Positions 1 through 8,844 of a stretch of DNA of 64,000 nucleotides are shown in pieces. Made by a program: the position numbers and the translations under genes. How positions within the stretch are numbered: the first letter of the stretch is position 1; each line of letters starts with the position of its first letter. The notes under the pieces are model-generated. The model saw only the letters and a list, made by a program, of their open reading frames with translations, was not told where the DNA came from and did not search any database. This DNA comes from Lachnospiraceae bacterium. Lineage in GTDB: Bacteria; Bacillota; Clostridia; Lachnospirales; Lachnospiraceae. The stretch covers positions 19,232 through 83,231 of the forward strand of contig CAADTP010000046.1 of the NCBI GenBank assembly GCA_900751995.1, in the 5' to 3' direction.

Positions 1-1
1 C

Positions 2-547
2 GGATTTGTTGAGGACAGCAACGACAGTATCATGGCTATCCTTGGTGGTATCCTTGCTCCGATCTTTGCTCCTCTTGGATTTGGCAAATGGCAGCCGGTT
101 GCAGCCTCCATCTCCGGATTCTCCGCAAAAGAGTCCATCGTAAGTACAATGGGTGTTCTTGCAAACGTAGCTGGTGATGATGCAGAGGATACCATGATCG
201 TTGGTGCAGCGATCAAAGCATGGTTCCCGACAGCAGTAGCAGCATTTTCTTTCCTGCTGTTCAACCTGCTTGACTCTCCGTGCCTTGCAGCTATTTCTAC
301 AATGGCACATGAGATGCAGTCCAGAAAATGGTTCTGGTTTGCAATTCTCTTCCAGAACATTTTTGCTTATGTTGTAACACTTTGTGTATACCAGATCGGT
401 CTTGTTGTCACAGGTGCCGGTTCCTTCGGAATTGGAACGATCGTAGCGCTGATCCTTGCAGCGATCCTGCTCTTCCTTTTGTTCAGACCAGATCCGTACA
501 AGAACCAGAACGATGTTACAAAGAGATCTGTACAGGCAGCAGAGTAA
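2..547 (+). CDS. feoB: Ferrous iron transporter FeoB, C-terminal part (5' end outside window)
   Basis: This is the C-terminal membrane part of FeoB, the GTP-driven Fe(II) importer of the cytoplasmic membrane. The frame is open from base 2, so the gene begins upstream of the window. Visible features are the Gate-type region (SGFSAKESIVSTMGVL), two or three hydrophobic membrane segments and the short polar tail with a DPYK motif. The GTPase domain is missing only because of the window edge. The next gene is a FeoB-associated Cys-rich peptide, a common partner in Firmicutes, which supports the call. Confidence 0.93.
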   Translation, partial: GFVEDSNDSIMAILGGILAPIFAPLGFGKWQPVAASISGFSAKESIVSTMGVLANVAGDDAEDTMIVGAAIKAWFPTAVAAFSFLLFNLLDSPCLAAISTMAHEMQSRKWFWFAILFQNIFAYVVTLCVYQIGLVVTGAGSFGIGTIVALILAAILLFLLFRPDPYKNQNDVTKRSVQAAE

Positions 548-768
548 TTGAAAACCGGTCATACAGTAACGATCCGGTACATATGATAGCTTTGAAATGA
601 TGCTGTAAGGACAGCTGAAATGATAAGAAATGCAGGAGACCGGGGATGTAAATACCTGGTCTTCTGTGCTATAATAAGCCTGAAGAAATATGGAAGTTTT
701 TTTACAAAAGTATTATCAGAGGCTGGCAGCAGTTCACAGGCTGTACAGCGAAAGAAAGGGTGACAGAT

Positions 769-966
769 ATGAGTATGATAGCGGATATTATTGTACTGGC
801 ACTGGTGATCGCATATGGCGTATTTGTGGTCAGTTATCTCTATTCAAGAAAGAAACAGGGGCTCAGCTGTGTCGGCTGTGCCGGTAACACACGTACAGGT
901 GGCTGTGGTGGTAGCTGCTCCGGTCATTGTTCCGGCTGCTCCGGCTGCAGTGGAATGCATAAGTAA
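769..966 (+). CDS. FeoB-associated Cys-rich membrane protein
   Basis: A 65-residue peptide with one N-terminal membrane helix, a short basic stretch (YSRKKQ) and a tail packed with Cys, Gly, Ser and His (CVGCAG, then repeated CSG units). This layout matches the small Cys-rich proteins that follow feoB in many Firmicutes. Their role is unknown, and metal binding at the inner membrane face is a reasonable guess. I chose the ATG at 769 because GAAAGGG at 754-760 lies eight bases upstream. A GTG at 760 would add three residues. It lies 221 bp after feoB and 18 bp before the next gene. Confidence 0.8.
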   Translation: MSMIADIIVLALVIAYGVFVVSYLYSRKKQGLSCVGCAGNTRTGGCGGSCSGHCSGCSGCSGMHK

Positions 967-984
967 CCAGGAGGGAAAGAAATC

Positions 985-1341
985 ATGGCAAATGCAATTG
1001 TTGTCATCGTTGTTATCATCATTATGCTGTTTGCCGGAAAAGGCGCATATAAACATCTGAAGGGCGAAGGCGCCTGCTGCGGAGGCGGCAGCAAGCCGGA
1101 GATCCCGAAGAAGAAGCTGGATGGAACCAAGCTGGGTGAGAAAACCATGAAGATCACAGGCATGCACTGTGAGAACTGTGTGGCCAGCGTCACAAGAGCG
1201 ATCAACCGCATTGACGGTGCGGCAGCAAAAGTAAGCCTGAAAAAAGGTGAGGCAGTGGTTTCCTACGACAGAGAGATTTCCGACGAAGAGCTTAAGAAGG
1301 TAGTGGAAGACAGAGGATATCACGTAGTTTCTATCCAGTAA
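985..1341 (+). CDS. Membrane-anchored heavy-metal-associated (HMA) domain protein
   Basis: A 118-residue protein with an N-terminal membrane helix (residues about 3-18), a Cys-Cys/Gly-rich linker (GACCGGGS) and a C-terminal ferredoxin-like HMA domain. The domain carries the metal-binding GMHCENC motif near residues 59-65. Such domains bind Cu(I) or other soft metals in chaperones and P-type ATPases. Here there is no ATPase, so a membrane-tethered metal chaperone or sensor is likely. AGGAGGGAAAGAAATC precedes the ATG. It probably shares a transcript with feoB and the Cys-rich peptide, ending at the terminator at 1406-1447. Confidence 0.8.
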   Translation: MANAIVVIVVIIIMLFAGKGAYKHLKGEGACCGGGSKPEIPKKKLDGTKLGEKTMKITGMHCENCVASVTRAINRIDGAAAKVSLKKGEAVVSYDREISDEELKKVVEDRGYHVVSIQ

Positions 1342-1405
1342 AGCTTTATCATAAGAATAACTTTGCCGCGGCTTCTGAGCCGGCAGATCAGAGAAGAGAC
1401 TTCTC

Positions 1406-1447
1406 GGCGAAATGCTTAAAAATATTTCGCCTGGGGGCCTTTTTTTG
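1406..1447 (+). terminator. Intrinsic terminator after the feoB group
   Basis: An eight-base stem, GGCGAAAT (1406-1413) pairing with ATTTCGCC (1424-1431), is followed after a G-rich spacer by a T run at 1440-1446. The T run is eight bases from the stem base, so the fit is good but not perfect. Confidence 0.65.
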
Positions 1448-1468
1448 TATAAAAAGTCAGAGTTGCAA

Positions 1469-1498
1469 TTGACTCACTAATGTACACCATTGTATAAT
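1469..1498 (+). promoter_or_regulatory. Sigma-A promoter of the nif-like/hyp cluster
   Basis: TTGACT (1469-1474) and TATAAT (1493-1498) are separated by 18 bp. Transcription would start near 1505, about 305 nt before the first start codon at 1812, which leaves a long leader. Confidence 0.7.
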
Positions 1499-1631
1499 AA
1501 AAACAGAAAAATTCAGACGGAACGAAATATTTTCTTTCTATCCGGATGAGGCATTAAAACAAAATACAGCAGGAAACAGACTTTGACGGCAAGGAATATC
1601 CGAGCAGGAATCGTTGTTCATCCGGCACAGC

Positions 1632-1715
1632 TTAACCGAATCAGCTGCGAAGCAGTTATTCGGTTATGAACAAGCAGCAAATGCGGATCGCGAATATCCG
1701 CTTGACTTTGTTTTG
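1632..1715. repeat. Dispersed two-hairpin intergenic repeat, copy 1
   Basis: The first hairpin pairs TAACCGAAT with ATTCGGTTA around a CAGCTGCGAAGCAG core. The second has GCGGAT and ATCCGC arms around CGCGAAT. The same arrangement recurs at 21919-21992, with compensating base changes in the first stem, and its second half recurs at 52803-52849. It lies inside the nif-like leader, directly before the terminator. Confidence 0.6.
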
Positions 1716-1731
1716 TGAGCGGAATACGGGA

Positions 1732-1764
1732 CTCTTTCACCTTGTGCGTGAAAGAGCTTTTTTT
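1732..1764 (+). terminator. Intrinsic terminator in the leader of the nif-like cluster
   Basis: A perfect nine-base stem, CTCTTTCAC (1732-1740) with GTGAAAGAG (1748-1756), is followed by a C and seven T residues. It lies downstream of the cluster promoter and upstream of its first gene, so it should reduce or condition read-through. Confidence 0.75.
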
Positions 1765-1811
1765 ATGAAAAATACCTGCGGGAGCGGACAGAATGAATTA
1801 GGGAGGATTTT

Positions 1812-2585
1812 ATGCTGAAGGTAGCAGTATACGGAAAGGGCGGTATCGGAAAGTCTACAGTGACGTCCAACCTGGCGGCGGCTTTTGCAGCCATGGGGAA
1901 AAGAGTGATCCAGATCGGTTGTGATCCCAAGGCGGATTCCACCATCAATCTTCTTGGGGGAGAACCTCTGCGGCCGGTAATGAATTATATGCGGGAAGAG
2001 GATGAGGAGCCGGAAAAGCTGGAGGATATTTCAAAGGAGGGTTTTGGTGGAGTCCTCTGCATTGAGACAGGCGGCCCCACGCCGGGACTTGGCTGTGCAG
2101 GCAGAGGTATCATCGCAACCTTTCAGCTTCTGGAGGATCTGAAGCTTTTTGAGACCTGGAAGCCGGATGTAGTGCTTTACGATGTTCTTGGAGATGTAGT
2201 ATGCGGCGGTTTTGCGGCACCGATCCGGGAGGGCTATGCGGAAAAAGTACTCATTGTCACATCCGGAGAGAAAATGGCACTCTATGCAGCCAATAATATT
2301 TCCAGTGCTGTGCGGAATTTTGAGGATCGAAGTTATGCGAGGATCTTCGGGATCGTGCTGAATCACAGGAATGTGGAGAATGAAACGGAAAAAGTAAATG
2401 CTTTTGCAGAAAAAAATAATATCCCGGTCGTGGGTGAGATCCCGAGAAGTGACGAGATCATCCGATGGGAGGATCAGGGCAAAACGGTGATCGAGGGAGA
2501 TGAAAATTCTGAGATCAGTGAGAAATTTTTTGCACTGGCCAGGAAGCTATTGGAAAGTGAAGAAGCGGAGAAGGAGGATATATGA
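1812..2585 (+). CDS. NifH-like nitrogenase iron-protein homologue, first copy
   Basis: A 257-residue P-loop ATPase of the NifH/BchL/CfbC superfamily. The Walker A motif GKGGIGKST is at residues 8-16. The two cysteines that would hold the [4Fe-4S] cluster between two subunits are Cys95 (in GLGCAGRG) and Cys131 (in DVVCGGF). Family members pass electrons to a partner NifDK-like protein with ATP hydrolysis. It is shorter than true NifH (about 275-290). The stop overlaps the next start by four bases (ATGA). It is the first gene after the attenuated leader. True nitrogen fixation is unlikely because nifB, nifE and nifN are not recognisable here. The substrate is unknown. Confidence 0.9.
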   Translation: MLKVAVYGKGGIGKSTVTSNLAAAFAAMGKRVIQIGCDPKADSTINLLGGEPLRPVMNYMREEDEEPEKLEDISKEGFGGVLCIETGGPTPGLGCAGRGIIATFQLLEDLKLFETWKPDVVLYDVLGDVVCGGFAAPIREGYAEKVLIVTSGEKMALYAANNISSAVRNFEDRSYARIFGIVLNHRNVENETEKVNAFAEKNNIPVVGEIPRSDEIIRWEDQGKTVIEGDENSEISEKFFALARKLLESEEAEKEDI

Positions 2586-3886
2586 AAAAGGAAGCATATT
2601 TTGCAACTGCAGAAGAACTGGCCCGGGGCGGGCTGGAAGCGATCCCTCCGCAGATGATCTCCGGGAAGCATCTGATCTATAGCTCTCCGGCAACTCTGGC
2701 ATTTAACTCTCCGGGAGCGGAGGGCTTTGGCGTAAAGCGGGCCGGGCTTGCAGTGCCGGATTCCATTATGCTGATCGTGGCACCGGGATGCTGCGGAAGA
2801 AATACTTCTCTTATCAGCTCCATGCCGGAGTACAATGATCGATTTTTTTATCTGATGATGGACGAGACGGATATTGTTACAGGCCGTCATCTGAAAAAGA
2901 TCCCGAAAGCGGTAAAAGAGATCTGCGACTGCTGTGAGAAGAAGCCGTCTGTGGTAATGATCTGTATCACCTGTGTGGATGCACTTCTGGGAACGGATAT
3001 GGAACGTGTCTGCCGGAAGGCAGAGGAAAAGGTGGATATTCCGGTGCGCCCCTGTTACATGTACGCACTGACACGTGAGGGCAGAAAGCCGCCTATGGTC
3101 CATGTGCGCCAGTCCTTATACTCCCTCCTTGAGCCACAGAAGAAAAAGGGAAATGTGGTCAATCTTCTGGGATTTTTTTCGCCGCTGGTTGATGACTGCG
3201 AGATGTATGAGCTGCTGCAGCAGGCAGGCGTAAAGACCATCCATGAAATCTCAAGATGTAAGGATTATGAAGAATATCAGACCATGTCACAGGCCAATTT
3301 TAATCTGGTGCTTCATCCGGAAGCAAGGTTTGCAGCGGAGGATTTTCATGATCGGCTGAAGATTCCTTTTATTGAGCTTCGGAGGCTCTACCAGACAGAT
3401 AAGATCGAAAATCAGTATCGTGCCTTGGGACAGGTTCTTGGAGTCTCTTTTGATCAGGAAGTGTATAAAAAAGCAGCAGAAGAGGCTGTGGAGCGATTCC
3501 GGGAGGTCTGTCCGGATGCGTCTTTTGCTGTAGGGGAGTGCATGAACGGAGATCCCTTTGAGCTGGCCCTTGCCCTGGTGCGGTATGGTTTCCGGGTGCC
3601 GGAGATCTACGGAACCATCACAGCCGAGAATTTTGTATACATACGGCATCTTGCGGAATTGAGTCCGAATACAAAGGTTTTTTCCAATATGGAACCCACC
3701 ATGCTGTATTACGATCCGTCCGGGAGCGGAGTGAACCTTACCATAGGAAAGGATGCAGGATATTATCACCGGGATCAGCCAAATGCCGTGTGGAATCAGG
3801 ACCGGCAGCCCTATGGCTATGCAGGGGTACGCAGGCTGTTTGAGACACTGACAGAGAAAGTTTTGCAGAAGGGAGAAAAGGTATGA
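2582..3886 (+). CDS. Nitrogenase component 1-like protein, NifD-type, first set
   Basis: A 434-residue protein of the oxidoreductase/nitrogenase component 1 family. Cys70-Cys71 in APGCCGR sits where NifD has its second P-cluster cysteine. Cys131 (with Cys128) in ICITCVDALLGTD matches the third, a Cys followed by a IGDD-like turn. The first NifD cysteine has no clear match. A MEPT segment and a C-terminal YGYAGVRR stretch resemble the family's cofactor-side region. It is translationally coupled to both neighbours by ATGA overlaps, which implies a fixed complex with the NifH-like and NifK-like proteins. Catalytic versus scaffold role cannot be decided by reading. Confidence 0.82.
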   Translation: MKKEAYFATAEELARGGLEAIPPQMISGKHLIYSSPATLAFNSPGAEGFGVKRAGLAVPDSIMLIVAPGCCGRNTSLISSMPEYNDRFFYLMMDETDIVTGRHLKKIPKAVKEICDCCEKKPSVVMICITCVDALLGTDMERVCRKAEEKVDIPVRPCYMYALTREGRKPPMVHVRQSLYSLLEPQKKKGNVVNLLGFFSPLVDDCEMYELLQQAGVKTIHEISRCKDYEEYQTMSQANFNLVLHPEARFAAEDFHDRLKIPFIELRRLYQTDKIENQYRALGQVLGVSFDQEVYKKAAEEAVERFREVCPDASFAVGECMNGDPFELALALVRYGFRVPEIYGTITAENFVYIRHLAELSPNTKVFSNMEPTMLYYDPSGSGVNLTIGKDAGYYHRDQPNAVWNQDRQPYGYAGVRRLFETLTEKVLQKGEKV

Positions 3887-4920
3887 GAGGACTTCGGAAA
3901 TATCTGACACCTTTTGCACCGGATCAGTCCGGAGCTGTGTCAGTGCTGTATGAGCTTGGCGGTATCATCGTGATCTGTGATGCAGGAGGATGTGCGGGAA
4001 ATGTCTGCGGCTTTGATGAACCAAGATGGTTTGAACAGAAAAGCGCGGTATTCAGTGCAGGACTTCGGGATATGGATGCCATCCTGGGACGGGATGACCG
4101 CCTGGTTGCCAAGCTTGTGGATGCAGCAGTAAAGGTGGAGGCAGGCTTTGCAGCCATTATCGGAACACCGGTACCTGCTGTGATCGGAACGGATCATCAG
4201 GCACTGCGGCGGATGTGCGAGAAGAAAACAGATCTTCCGGTGCTTGCAGTAAATACCAACGGAATGGAGCTTTATGATGCGGGAGAGCGGAAGGCTTATC
4301 TGGAGCTTTTTAAAGCCTTTGCCCGGGAAAAGCTGCCTGTGGAGGCTGGTAAGACAGGAGTTCTCGGAATGACACCTCAGGATGTCAGTGACCTGAAAGC
4401 AGCAGACAAGATCCGTGAAAAATTCCGTGCCAGAGGACAGAGAGCAGTCTGCTACGGAATGGGAGACGGGCTTGATGAGGTAAAAAAAGCCTCCTCTGTG
4501 GAAAAAAATATCGTGGTTTCTCCTGCGGCACTGGAATGTGCCAGATATCTGGAGAAAACCTTCGGAACACCTTATGAGGTGGGATATCCTCTGGCGGAAG
4601 AGCTGGTTCCTGATATGGATTATACAGGAAAAAAGATTCTCATCGTGCAGCAGCAGGTGATGGCCGGTTCCATAAGAGAGGAGCTACGGAAACGTGGTGC
4701 GGACGGAGAGCTCACCGTGGCAAGCTGGTTTTCCATGGAAAAAGATCTCCTGGAGGAGGGCGATGTGTCATTAAGGGATGAGGAAGATTACATGGAACTG
4801 GCAGAGAAGGGCGGATATGACGTGATCTTTGCAGACCCATGTATGAAGCGGATGACAAAGGCTTTTTCAGGAGTGTTTGTGGATACAGTGCATTTTGCGG
4901 TATCCGGAAAATGCAGGTAG
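3883..4920 (+). CDS. Nitrogenase component 1-like protein, NifK-type, first set (short)
   Basis: A 345-residue partner of the preceding NifD-like protein. The N-terminal region QSGAVSVLYELGG lines up with the start of NifK-type subunits, and CDAGGCAGNVC (Cys32, 37, 42) lies at the usual second cluster-cysteine site. The segment GTPVPAVIGTD matches the third site but has no cysteine. It is about 100 residues shorter than the second-set homologue at 12247. The ATG overlaps the previous stop. A gap of about 80 bp follows before hypF. Confidence 0.78.
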   Translation: MRGLRKYLTPFAPDQSGAVSVLYELGGIIVICDAGGCAGNVCGFDEPRWFEQKSAVFSAGLRDMDAILGRDDRLVAKLVDAAVKVEAGFAAIIGTPVPAVIGTDHQALRRMCEKKTDLPVLAVNTNGMELYDAGERKAYLELFKAFAREKLPVEAGKTGVLGMTPQDVSDLKAADKIREKFRARGQRAVCYGMGDGLDEVKKASSVEKNIVVSPAALECARYLEKTFGTPYEVGYPLAEELVPDMDYTGKKILIVQQQVMAGSIREELRKRGADGELTVASWFSMEKDLLEEGDVSLRDEEDYMELAEKGGYDVIFADPCMKRMTKAFSGVFVDTVHFAVSGKCR

Positions 4921-4998
4921 ACCATAAGGGCAGGACATAAAGTTACATGCATGCTGCAGCCGGATCAGTGGAAATAGCTGCAGGGAATGGAGAAACAT

Positions 4999-7371
4999 AT
5001 GGAGCGGGAAATTACGAAAATGATCCGTGTTTACGGGATCGTACAGGGAGTGGGATTTCGCCCTACGGTGAGCCGTCATGCTATGGCAAGAGGAATCCGT
5101 GGCAGTGTGTCCAATAAAGGACCCTATGTGGAGATTTTTGCTCAGGGTAAGCAGCAGGATGTGGATGCCTTTATCGCAGATATCGGGAATAAGCCACCGA
5201 AGCGTGCAGCTATCCTGAAGCTTCTTGAAGAACCGGTGGAGGAGCCGGAGAAATTTACACAGTTTGATATCATCGAAAGTGAGAAGACAAAGGGGGAGAT
5301 CTTTGTCTCCCCGGATATCGCGATCTGCGATGAATGTAAGGCGGAGATGTTTGATCCGGAAAACAGGCGGTATCTGCATCCCTTTATCAACTGTACCTGC
5401 TGCGGTCCCAGACTGACGATCCTGGATTCGCTTCCTTATGACCGTGAACGGACCAGTATGAAGGAATTTCCCATGTGTCCCTCCTGTGCGGATGAGTACC
5501 ATAATCCGGATACCAGACGCTATGATGCCCAGCCGGTGTGCTGCAATGACTGCGGCCCTGAGGTATACCTGGCGGGAAGAGAGGAACGGGGACGGGAGGC
5601 TATCACTTATACAAGGAAGATCATTGCTTCCGGCGGGATCGTGGCCATCAAAGGGATCGGTGGTTTTCACCTTTGCTGTGATGCTACCAGTGAGGAGGCT
5701 GTACAGCGGCTGCGGCAGCGGAAACGGCGTCCGGTGAAGCCTTTTGCAGTGATGGCACAGGATATGGAAGCTGTGAAGAAGATCTGTAAGGTCAGCGAGG
5801 AACAGGAGAAGATCCTTACCGGTCATCAAAAGCCGATCCTGCTGTTGGATAAGCTGCCGGGAGAAACGAGGCTTTGTGAGAGCATTGCACCCGGGAATCC
5901 CAAGGTGGGTGTCATGCTTCCCTATGCACCGGTTCAGCTGCTTCTTTTTCATTACGATGATGGGATCCGGATGCCCGGGCTTCTGGTAATGACCAGCGGA
6001 AATACTTCCGGGGCGCCGATCTGCAGAGATGATGAGGAGGCGGCAGAGGAGCTTTCCCATCTCTGTGACTGCATTCTTTCCCACAACAGGAAGATACGTA
6101 TCCGGGCCGACGATTCGGTGATGGATTTCTATAAGGGTGAACCCTATATGATCCGCCGTTCCCGCGGGTATGCGCCTCTTCCGTTTATGGTCTCCACACC
6201 CTGGAAGGGCCAGGTGATCGCAGCAGGTGGAGAACTTAAGAACACCTTCTGCATTGGTGTGGATAACCGTTTTTATCCTTCCCCTTATGTGGGAGATCTG
6301 GAGGATCTTCGAACGGTAAAAGCCCTGAAGGAAACGATCGGGCGGCTGGAAACACTTCTGGAGGTGCAGCCGGAGGTAGTGGTCTGTGATCTTCATCCTA
6401 AATATAATTCCACAGTGGTGGCAGAGGAGCTAGGGCTTCCGGTTCTGAGGGTGCAGCATCATTATGCACACATTTTATCCTGCATGGCAGAAAATGACTG
6501 CGAAGAAAAGGTGATAGGGGTTTCCTTTGACGGAACAGGCTATGGAACCGATGGAACCATCTGGGGCGGAGAGCTCCTGGTTGCAGACTGTCAGGGATTT
6601 ACAAGGCTTGGAAGTATAGAACCCTTTGTCCAGGTTGGCGGAGATATTTCCGCAAAAGAAGGCTGGCGGATCGCCGTTTCCCTGATCTGGCAGAATATGG
6701 GAAATCTGGAAAAAACCCTGGACACTGTCCGTAAACTGGGACTTTGCACAGATCAGGAAGCAAAGGTACTGGTGACTATGGCACAGCGGAAGATCAATGC
6801 CGTGACTTCCACCAGTGCAGGAAGACTTTTTGACGGAGTCAGTGCGATCCTGGGGATCCGGAGAGCGTCTACCTTTGAGGGAGAAGCGTCCACAGCATTG
6901 GAATTTGCGGCGGAGGCCTGGAGAAAGCAGCGGGAGATGCAGAAGAAAAATCCGGAAGAAAATCTGAAGATACGGATGTCGGAAAAGGAAGACATTCCGG
7001 AAGGCACAGGCATCTCAGAAGCGTCTGAAGATGAACAAAAATTTATTTTAAATACAGGTGAGATCGTTGCATATCTGGTTCGGGCAAGGCTTGCAGGAGA
7101 GGATCCCGGGAAGCTGGCTTATGGATTTCACCGGGCACTGGCAGATGAGATCCTTGCAGCCTGTGAGGAAGCAGAGCGGCAGACCGGAATCCGGAAAGTG
7201 GCATTAAGCGGCGGTGTTTTTCAGAACCGGCTGCTTCTGGAGCTGGTAGATGACGGCCTTACGGAACTGGGGTTTAAAGTTCTGAAGCACAGCCTGATCC
7301 CGCCGAATGACGGAGGGATCGCACTGGGCCAGGCGGTGTATGGGATGGCTTATGTGCAGCGATACAGATAA
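4999..7371 (+). CDS. hypF: Carbamoyltransferase HypF (hydrogenase-type Fe(CN)2CO maturation)
   Basis: HypF uses carbamoyl phosphate and ATP to carbamoylate the C-terminal Cys of HypE, the first step toward the cyanide ligands of the Fe(CN)2CO group. All domains are present in order: acylphosphatase-like N-terminus (YGIVQGVGFRP), two zinc-finger units (CDECKAEM...CTCCGPR and CPSCADEY...CCNDCGPE), a YrdC-like domain and a Kae1/TobZ-like domain with VQHHYAH and GVSFDGTGYGTDG. The length of 790 residues is normal. A start at 4987 is possible, but the GGAG at 4989-4992 places the ATG at 4999 better. It follows the first nif-like set on the same strand. Confidence 0.96.
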   Translation: MEREITKMIRVYGIVQGVGFRPTVSRHAMARGIRGSVSNKGPYVEIFAQGKQQDVDAFIADIGNKPPKRAAILKLLEEPVEEPEKFTQFDIIESEKTKGEIFVSPDIAICDECKAEMFDPENRRYLHPFINCTCCGPRLTILDSLPYDRERTSMKEFPMCPSCADEYHNPDTRRYDAQPVCCNDCGPEVYLAGREERGREAITYTRKIIASGGIVAIKGIGGFHLCCDATSEEAVQRLRQRKRRPVKPFAVMAQDMEAVKKICKVSEEQEKILTGHQKPILLLDKLPGETRLCESIAPGNPKVGVMLPYAPVQLLLFHYDDGIRMPGLLVMTSGNTSGAPICRDDEEAAEELSHLCDCILSHNRKIRIRADDSVMDFYKGEPYMIRRSRGYAPLPFMVSTPWKGQVIAAGGELKNTFCIGVDNRFYPSPYVGDLEDLRTVKALKETIGRLETLLEVQPEVVVCDLHPKYNSTVVAEELGLPVLRVQHHYAHILSCMAENDCEEKVIGVSFDGTGYGTDGTIWGGELLVADCQGFTRLGSIEPFVQVGGDISAKEGWRIAVSLIWQNMGNLEKTLDTVRKLGLCTDQEAKVLVTMAQRKINAVTSTSAGRLFDGVSAILGIRRASTFEGEASTALEFAAEAWRKQREMQKKNPEENLKIRMSEKEDIPEGTGISEASEDEQKFILNTGEIVAYLVRARLAGEDPGKLAYGFHRALADEILAACEEAERQTGIRKVALSGGVFQNRLLLELVDDGLTELGFKVLKHSLIPPNDGGIALGQAVYGMAYVQRYR

Positions 7372-7461
7372 ATATAGATGAGATCATGCAGATACGGATC
7401 AAAAATGTTTTATGATAATGCATGGAGCATACAGCAGAAATGCAGGATGGGAGGCACAGAT

Positions 7462-7671
7462 ATGTGTGTAGGATTATCAGCAAAAGTAGTAAAGATCAGT
7501 GACGGAACAGCAGTGGTGGATGCAGGCGGCGCAAAGAGAGAGGTTTCTGCCCAGCTCCTGGGAGACCTGGAGCCGGGAGATTATGTGATGGTGCATGCAG
7601 GTGTTGCCATTGCAAAGATCACCGATGATGACGAGGAAGAGACAGACCAGCTGATGGAGGAACTGCTGTGA
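7462..7671 (+). CDS. hypC: Hydrogenase assembly chaperone HypC/HybG family
   Basis: A 69-residue protein starting MCVGLSAKVV. Cys2 is the family's essential residue, which holds the iron and contacts HypD. I chose the ATG at 7462, although the frame is open from 7378, because GGGAGG lies just upstream and because the family must begin Met-Cys. The body has the small beta-barrel pattern (VVDAGGAKREVSAQLLGDLEPGDYV). HypC normally carries the Fe(CN)2CO unit to a hydrogenase large subunit, and no such subunit is in this window. The stop overlaps the hypD start. Confidence 0.95.
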   Translation: MCVGLSAKVVKISDGTAVVDAGGAKREVSAQLLGDLEPGDYVMVHAGVAIAKITDDDEEETDQLMEELL

Positions 7672-8714
7672 TGGAAGAGAGGAAAAAAACAGCAAGAGAG
7701 ATCATAGAAGGATATCAGGGACTGCCGGTGCGGATCATGGAGGTCTGCGGAACACACACCCACGAGATCTTCCGTCTGGGGATCCGCAGGCTTCTGCCGC
7801 CGCAGGTGGAGCTGATCTCAGGACCGGGATGTCCGGTCTGTGTAACACCGGTAGGATTTATTGACGAGGCCGTTTATCTTGCTCTGGAAAAACAGGTGAC
7901 GATCTGCACATTCGGTGATCTTGTCCGCGTACCGGGAACAAAGAAAAGCCTTGCAGATGCCAGGGCAGAAGGCGCCAGGATACGGATCGTCTATTCACCG
8001 GCAGATGCAGAAAAATATGCGAAAGAGCATCCAAAAGAGCAGGTGGTATTTCTTTCCGTTGGCTTTGAGACCACCACGCCTGCCGGCTGTCTTTCCGTGA
8101 AAAAGGCCGGAGAGGACGGACTTTCCAATTATTCGCTCCTTGTGGCAAACAAGACCATGCCCCAGGCTTATCAGGCATTAAAAGGCAGTGCGGATGTGTT
8201 CCTTTATCCCGGACATGTCAATGCGATCACAGGAACTGCGCTCTGCGAGCATCTGGCAGAGGAAGGCATCAGTGGTGTGGTGGCAGGCTTTACAGCGAAG
8301 GAGCTGCTTACGGCACTGGCTGTTGCACTGGTACGTTTTCAGGAAGGAAAACCGTTCTTTGTGAATTGCTATCCCCGTGTGGTAAAAAGTGAGGGAAGCC
8401 TGGAGGCACAGAAGCTGATCGATGAACTGATGGAGCCCTGCGATTCTGAATGGCGCGGTCTGGGTGTGATCCCGGGGTCCGGGCTGGTGCTCCGGAAGGA
8501 GTGGGAAGCCTTTGATTCCAGAAAAAAATATGCAGTGCCGCCGATCCAGGGCAGGCCAAATCCGGCCTGTCGCTGTGGGGATGTGCTTCAGGGAAAATGC
8601 AGACCATCAGATTGTAAGGTATTCGGAAAGGTCTGTACCCCGCAGCATCCGGTAGGTGCCTGTATGGTATCCAATGAAGGAGCATGTTCCGCATATTTTA
8701 TGTACGGAAACTGA
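7671..8714 (+). CDS. hypD: Hydrogenase formation protein HypD
   Basis: HypD is the iron-sulfur scaffold on which, with HypC, the Fe(CN)2CO centre is put together. Of 347 residues, the conserved parts seen are EVCGTHTHE, GPGCPVCVTP, the GFETTTP stretch and a C-terminal cysteine group (CRCGDVLQGKCRPSDC...C) that binds a [4Fe-4S] cluster. Start and stop overlap with hypC as TGATG. A GTG three bases earlier is also possible. It is complete and shows no degradation, so the pathway looks functional. Confidence 0.96.
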   Translation: MEERKKTAREIIEGYQGLPVRIMEVCGTHTHEIFRLGIRRLLPPQVELISGPGCPVCVTPVGFIDEAVYLALEKQVTICTFGDLVRVPGTKKSLADARAEGARIRIVYSPADAEKYAKEHPKEQVVFLSVGFETTTPAGCLSVKKAGEDGLSNYSLLVANKTMPQAYQALKGSADVFLYPGHVNAITGTALCEHLAEEGISGVVAGFTAKELLTALAVALVRFQEGKPFFVNCYPRVVKSEGSLEAQKLIDELMEPCDSEWRGLGVIPGSGLVLRKEWEAFDSRKKYAVPPIQGRPNPACRCGDVLQGKCRPSDCKVFGKVCTPQHPVGACMVSNEGACSAYFMYGN

Positions 8715-8844
8715 TGTCTGCTTTAATGGACTGCGAAATATGATACATTACATATAGTACAGACGAAGGATCGTATCCGGAAGATCTGACAGGATGAAAC
8801 CGATATGAAATTCCTTTGACCCAGCATAGAAAGAAGATAATATT

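Larger units (their letters stand above)
1505..1811 (+). promoter_or_regulatory. Long structured leader, candidate riboswitch or attenuator
   Basis: This roughly 305-nt stretch has no gene. It contains an eight-base stem CCGGATGA (about 1540-1547) with TCATCCGG (about 1618-1625) closing a 70-nt loop, then a two-hairpin dispersed repeat (1632-1715), then an intrinsic terminator at 1732-1764 located 48 bp before the first ATG. Promoter, structured RNA and terminator in that order is the layout of a transcription-attenuating regulator. I do not recognise the class. A good ribosome site (GGGAGG, 1800-1805) serves the first gene. Confidence 0.5.

Noticed and set aside
690..887. Small open frame overlapping the Cys-rich FeoB partner gene
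   Set aside because: It is in another frame and has no ribosome site, and the Cys-rich peptide at 769 has family support.
4867..6396. Open frame of 509 codons on the minus strand opposite hypF
   Set aside because: It is a shadow of the well-supported hypF gene and the end of the nifK-like gene. Its product is rich in His, Arg and Cys without any domain pattern, and it has no ribosome site.
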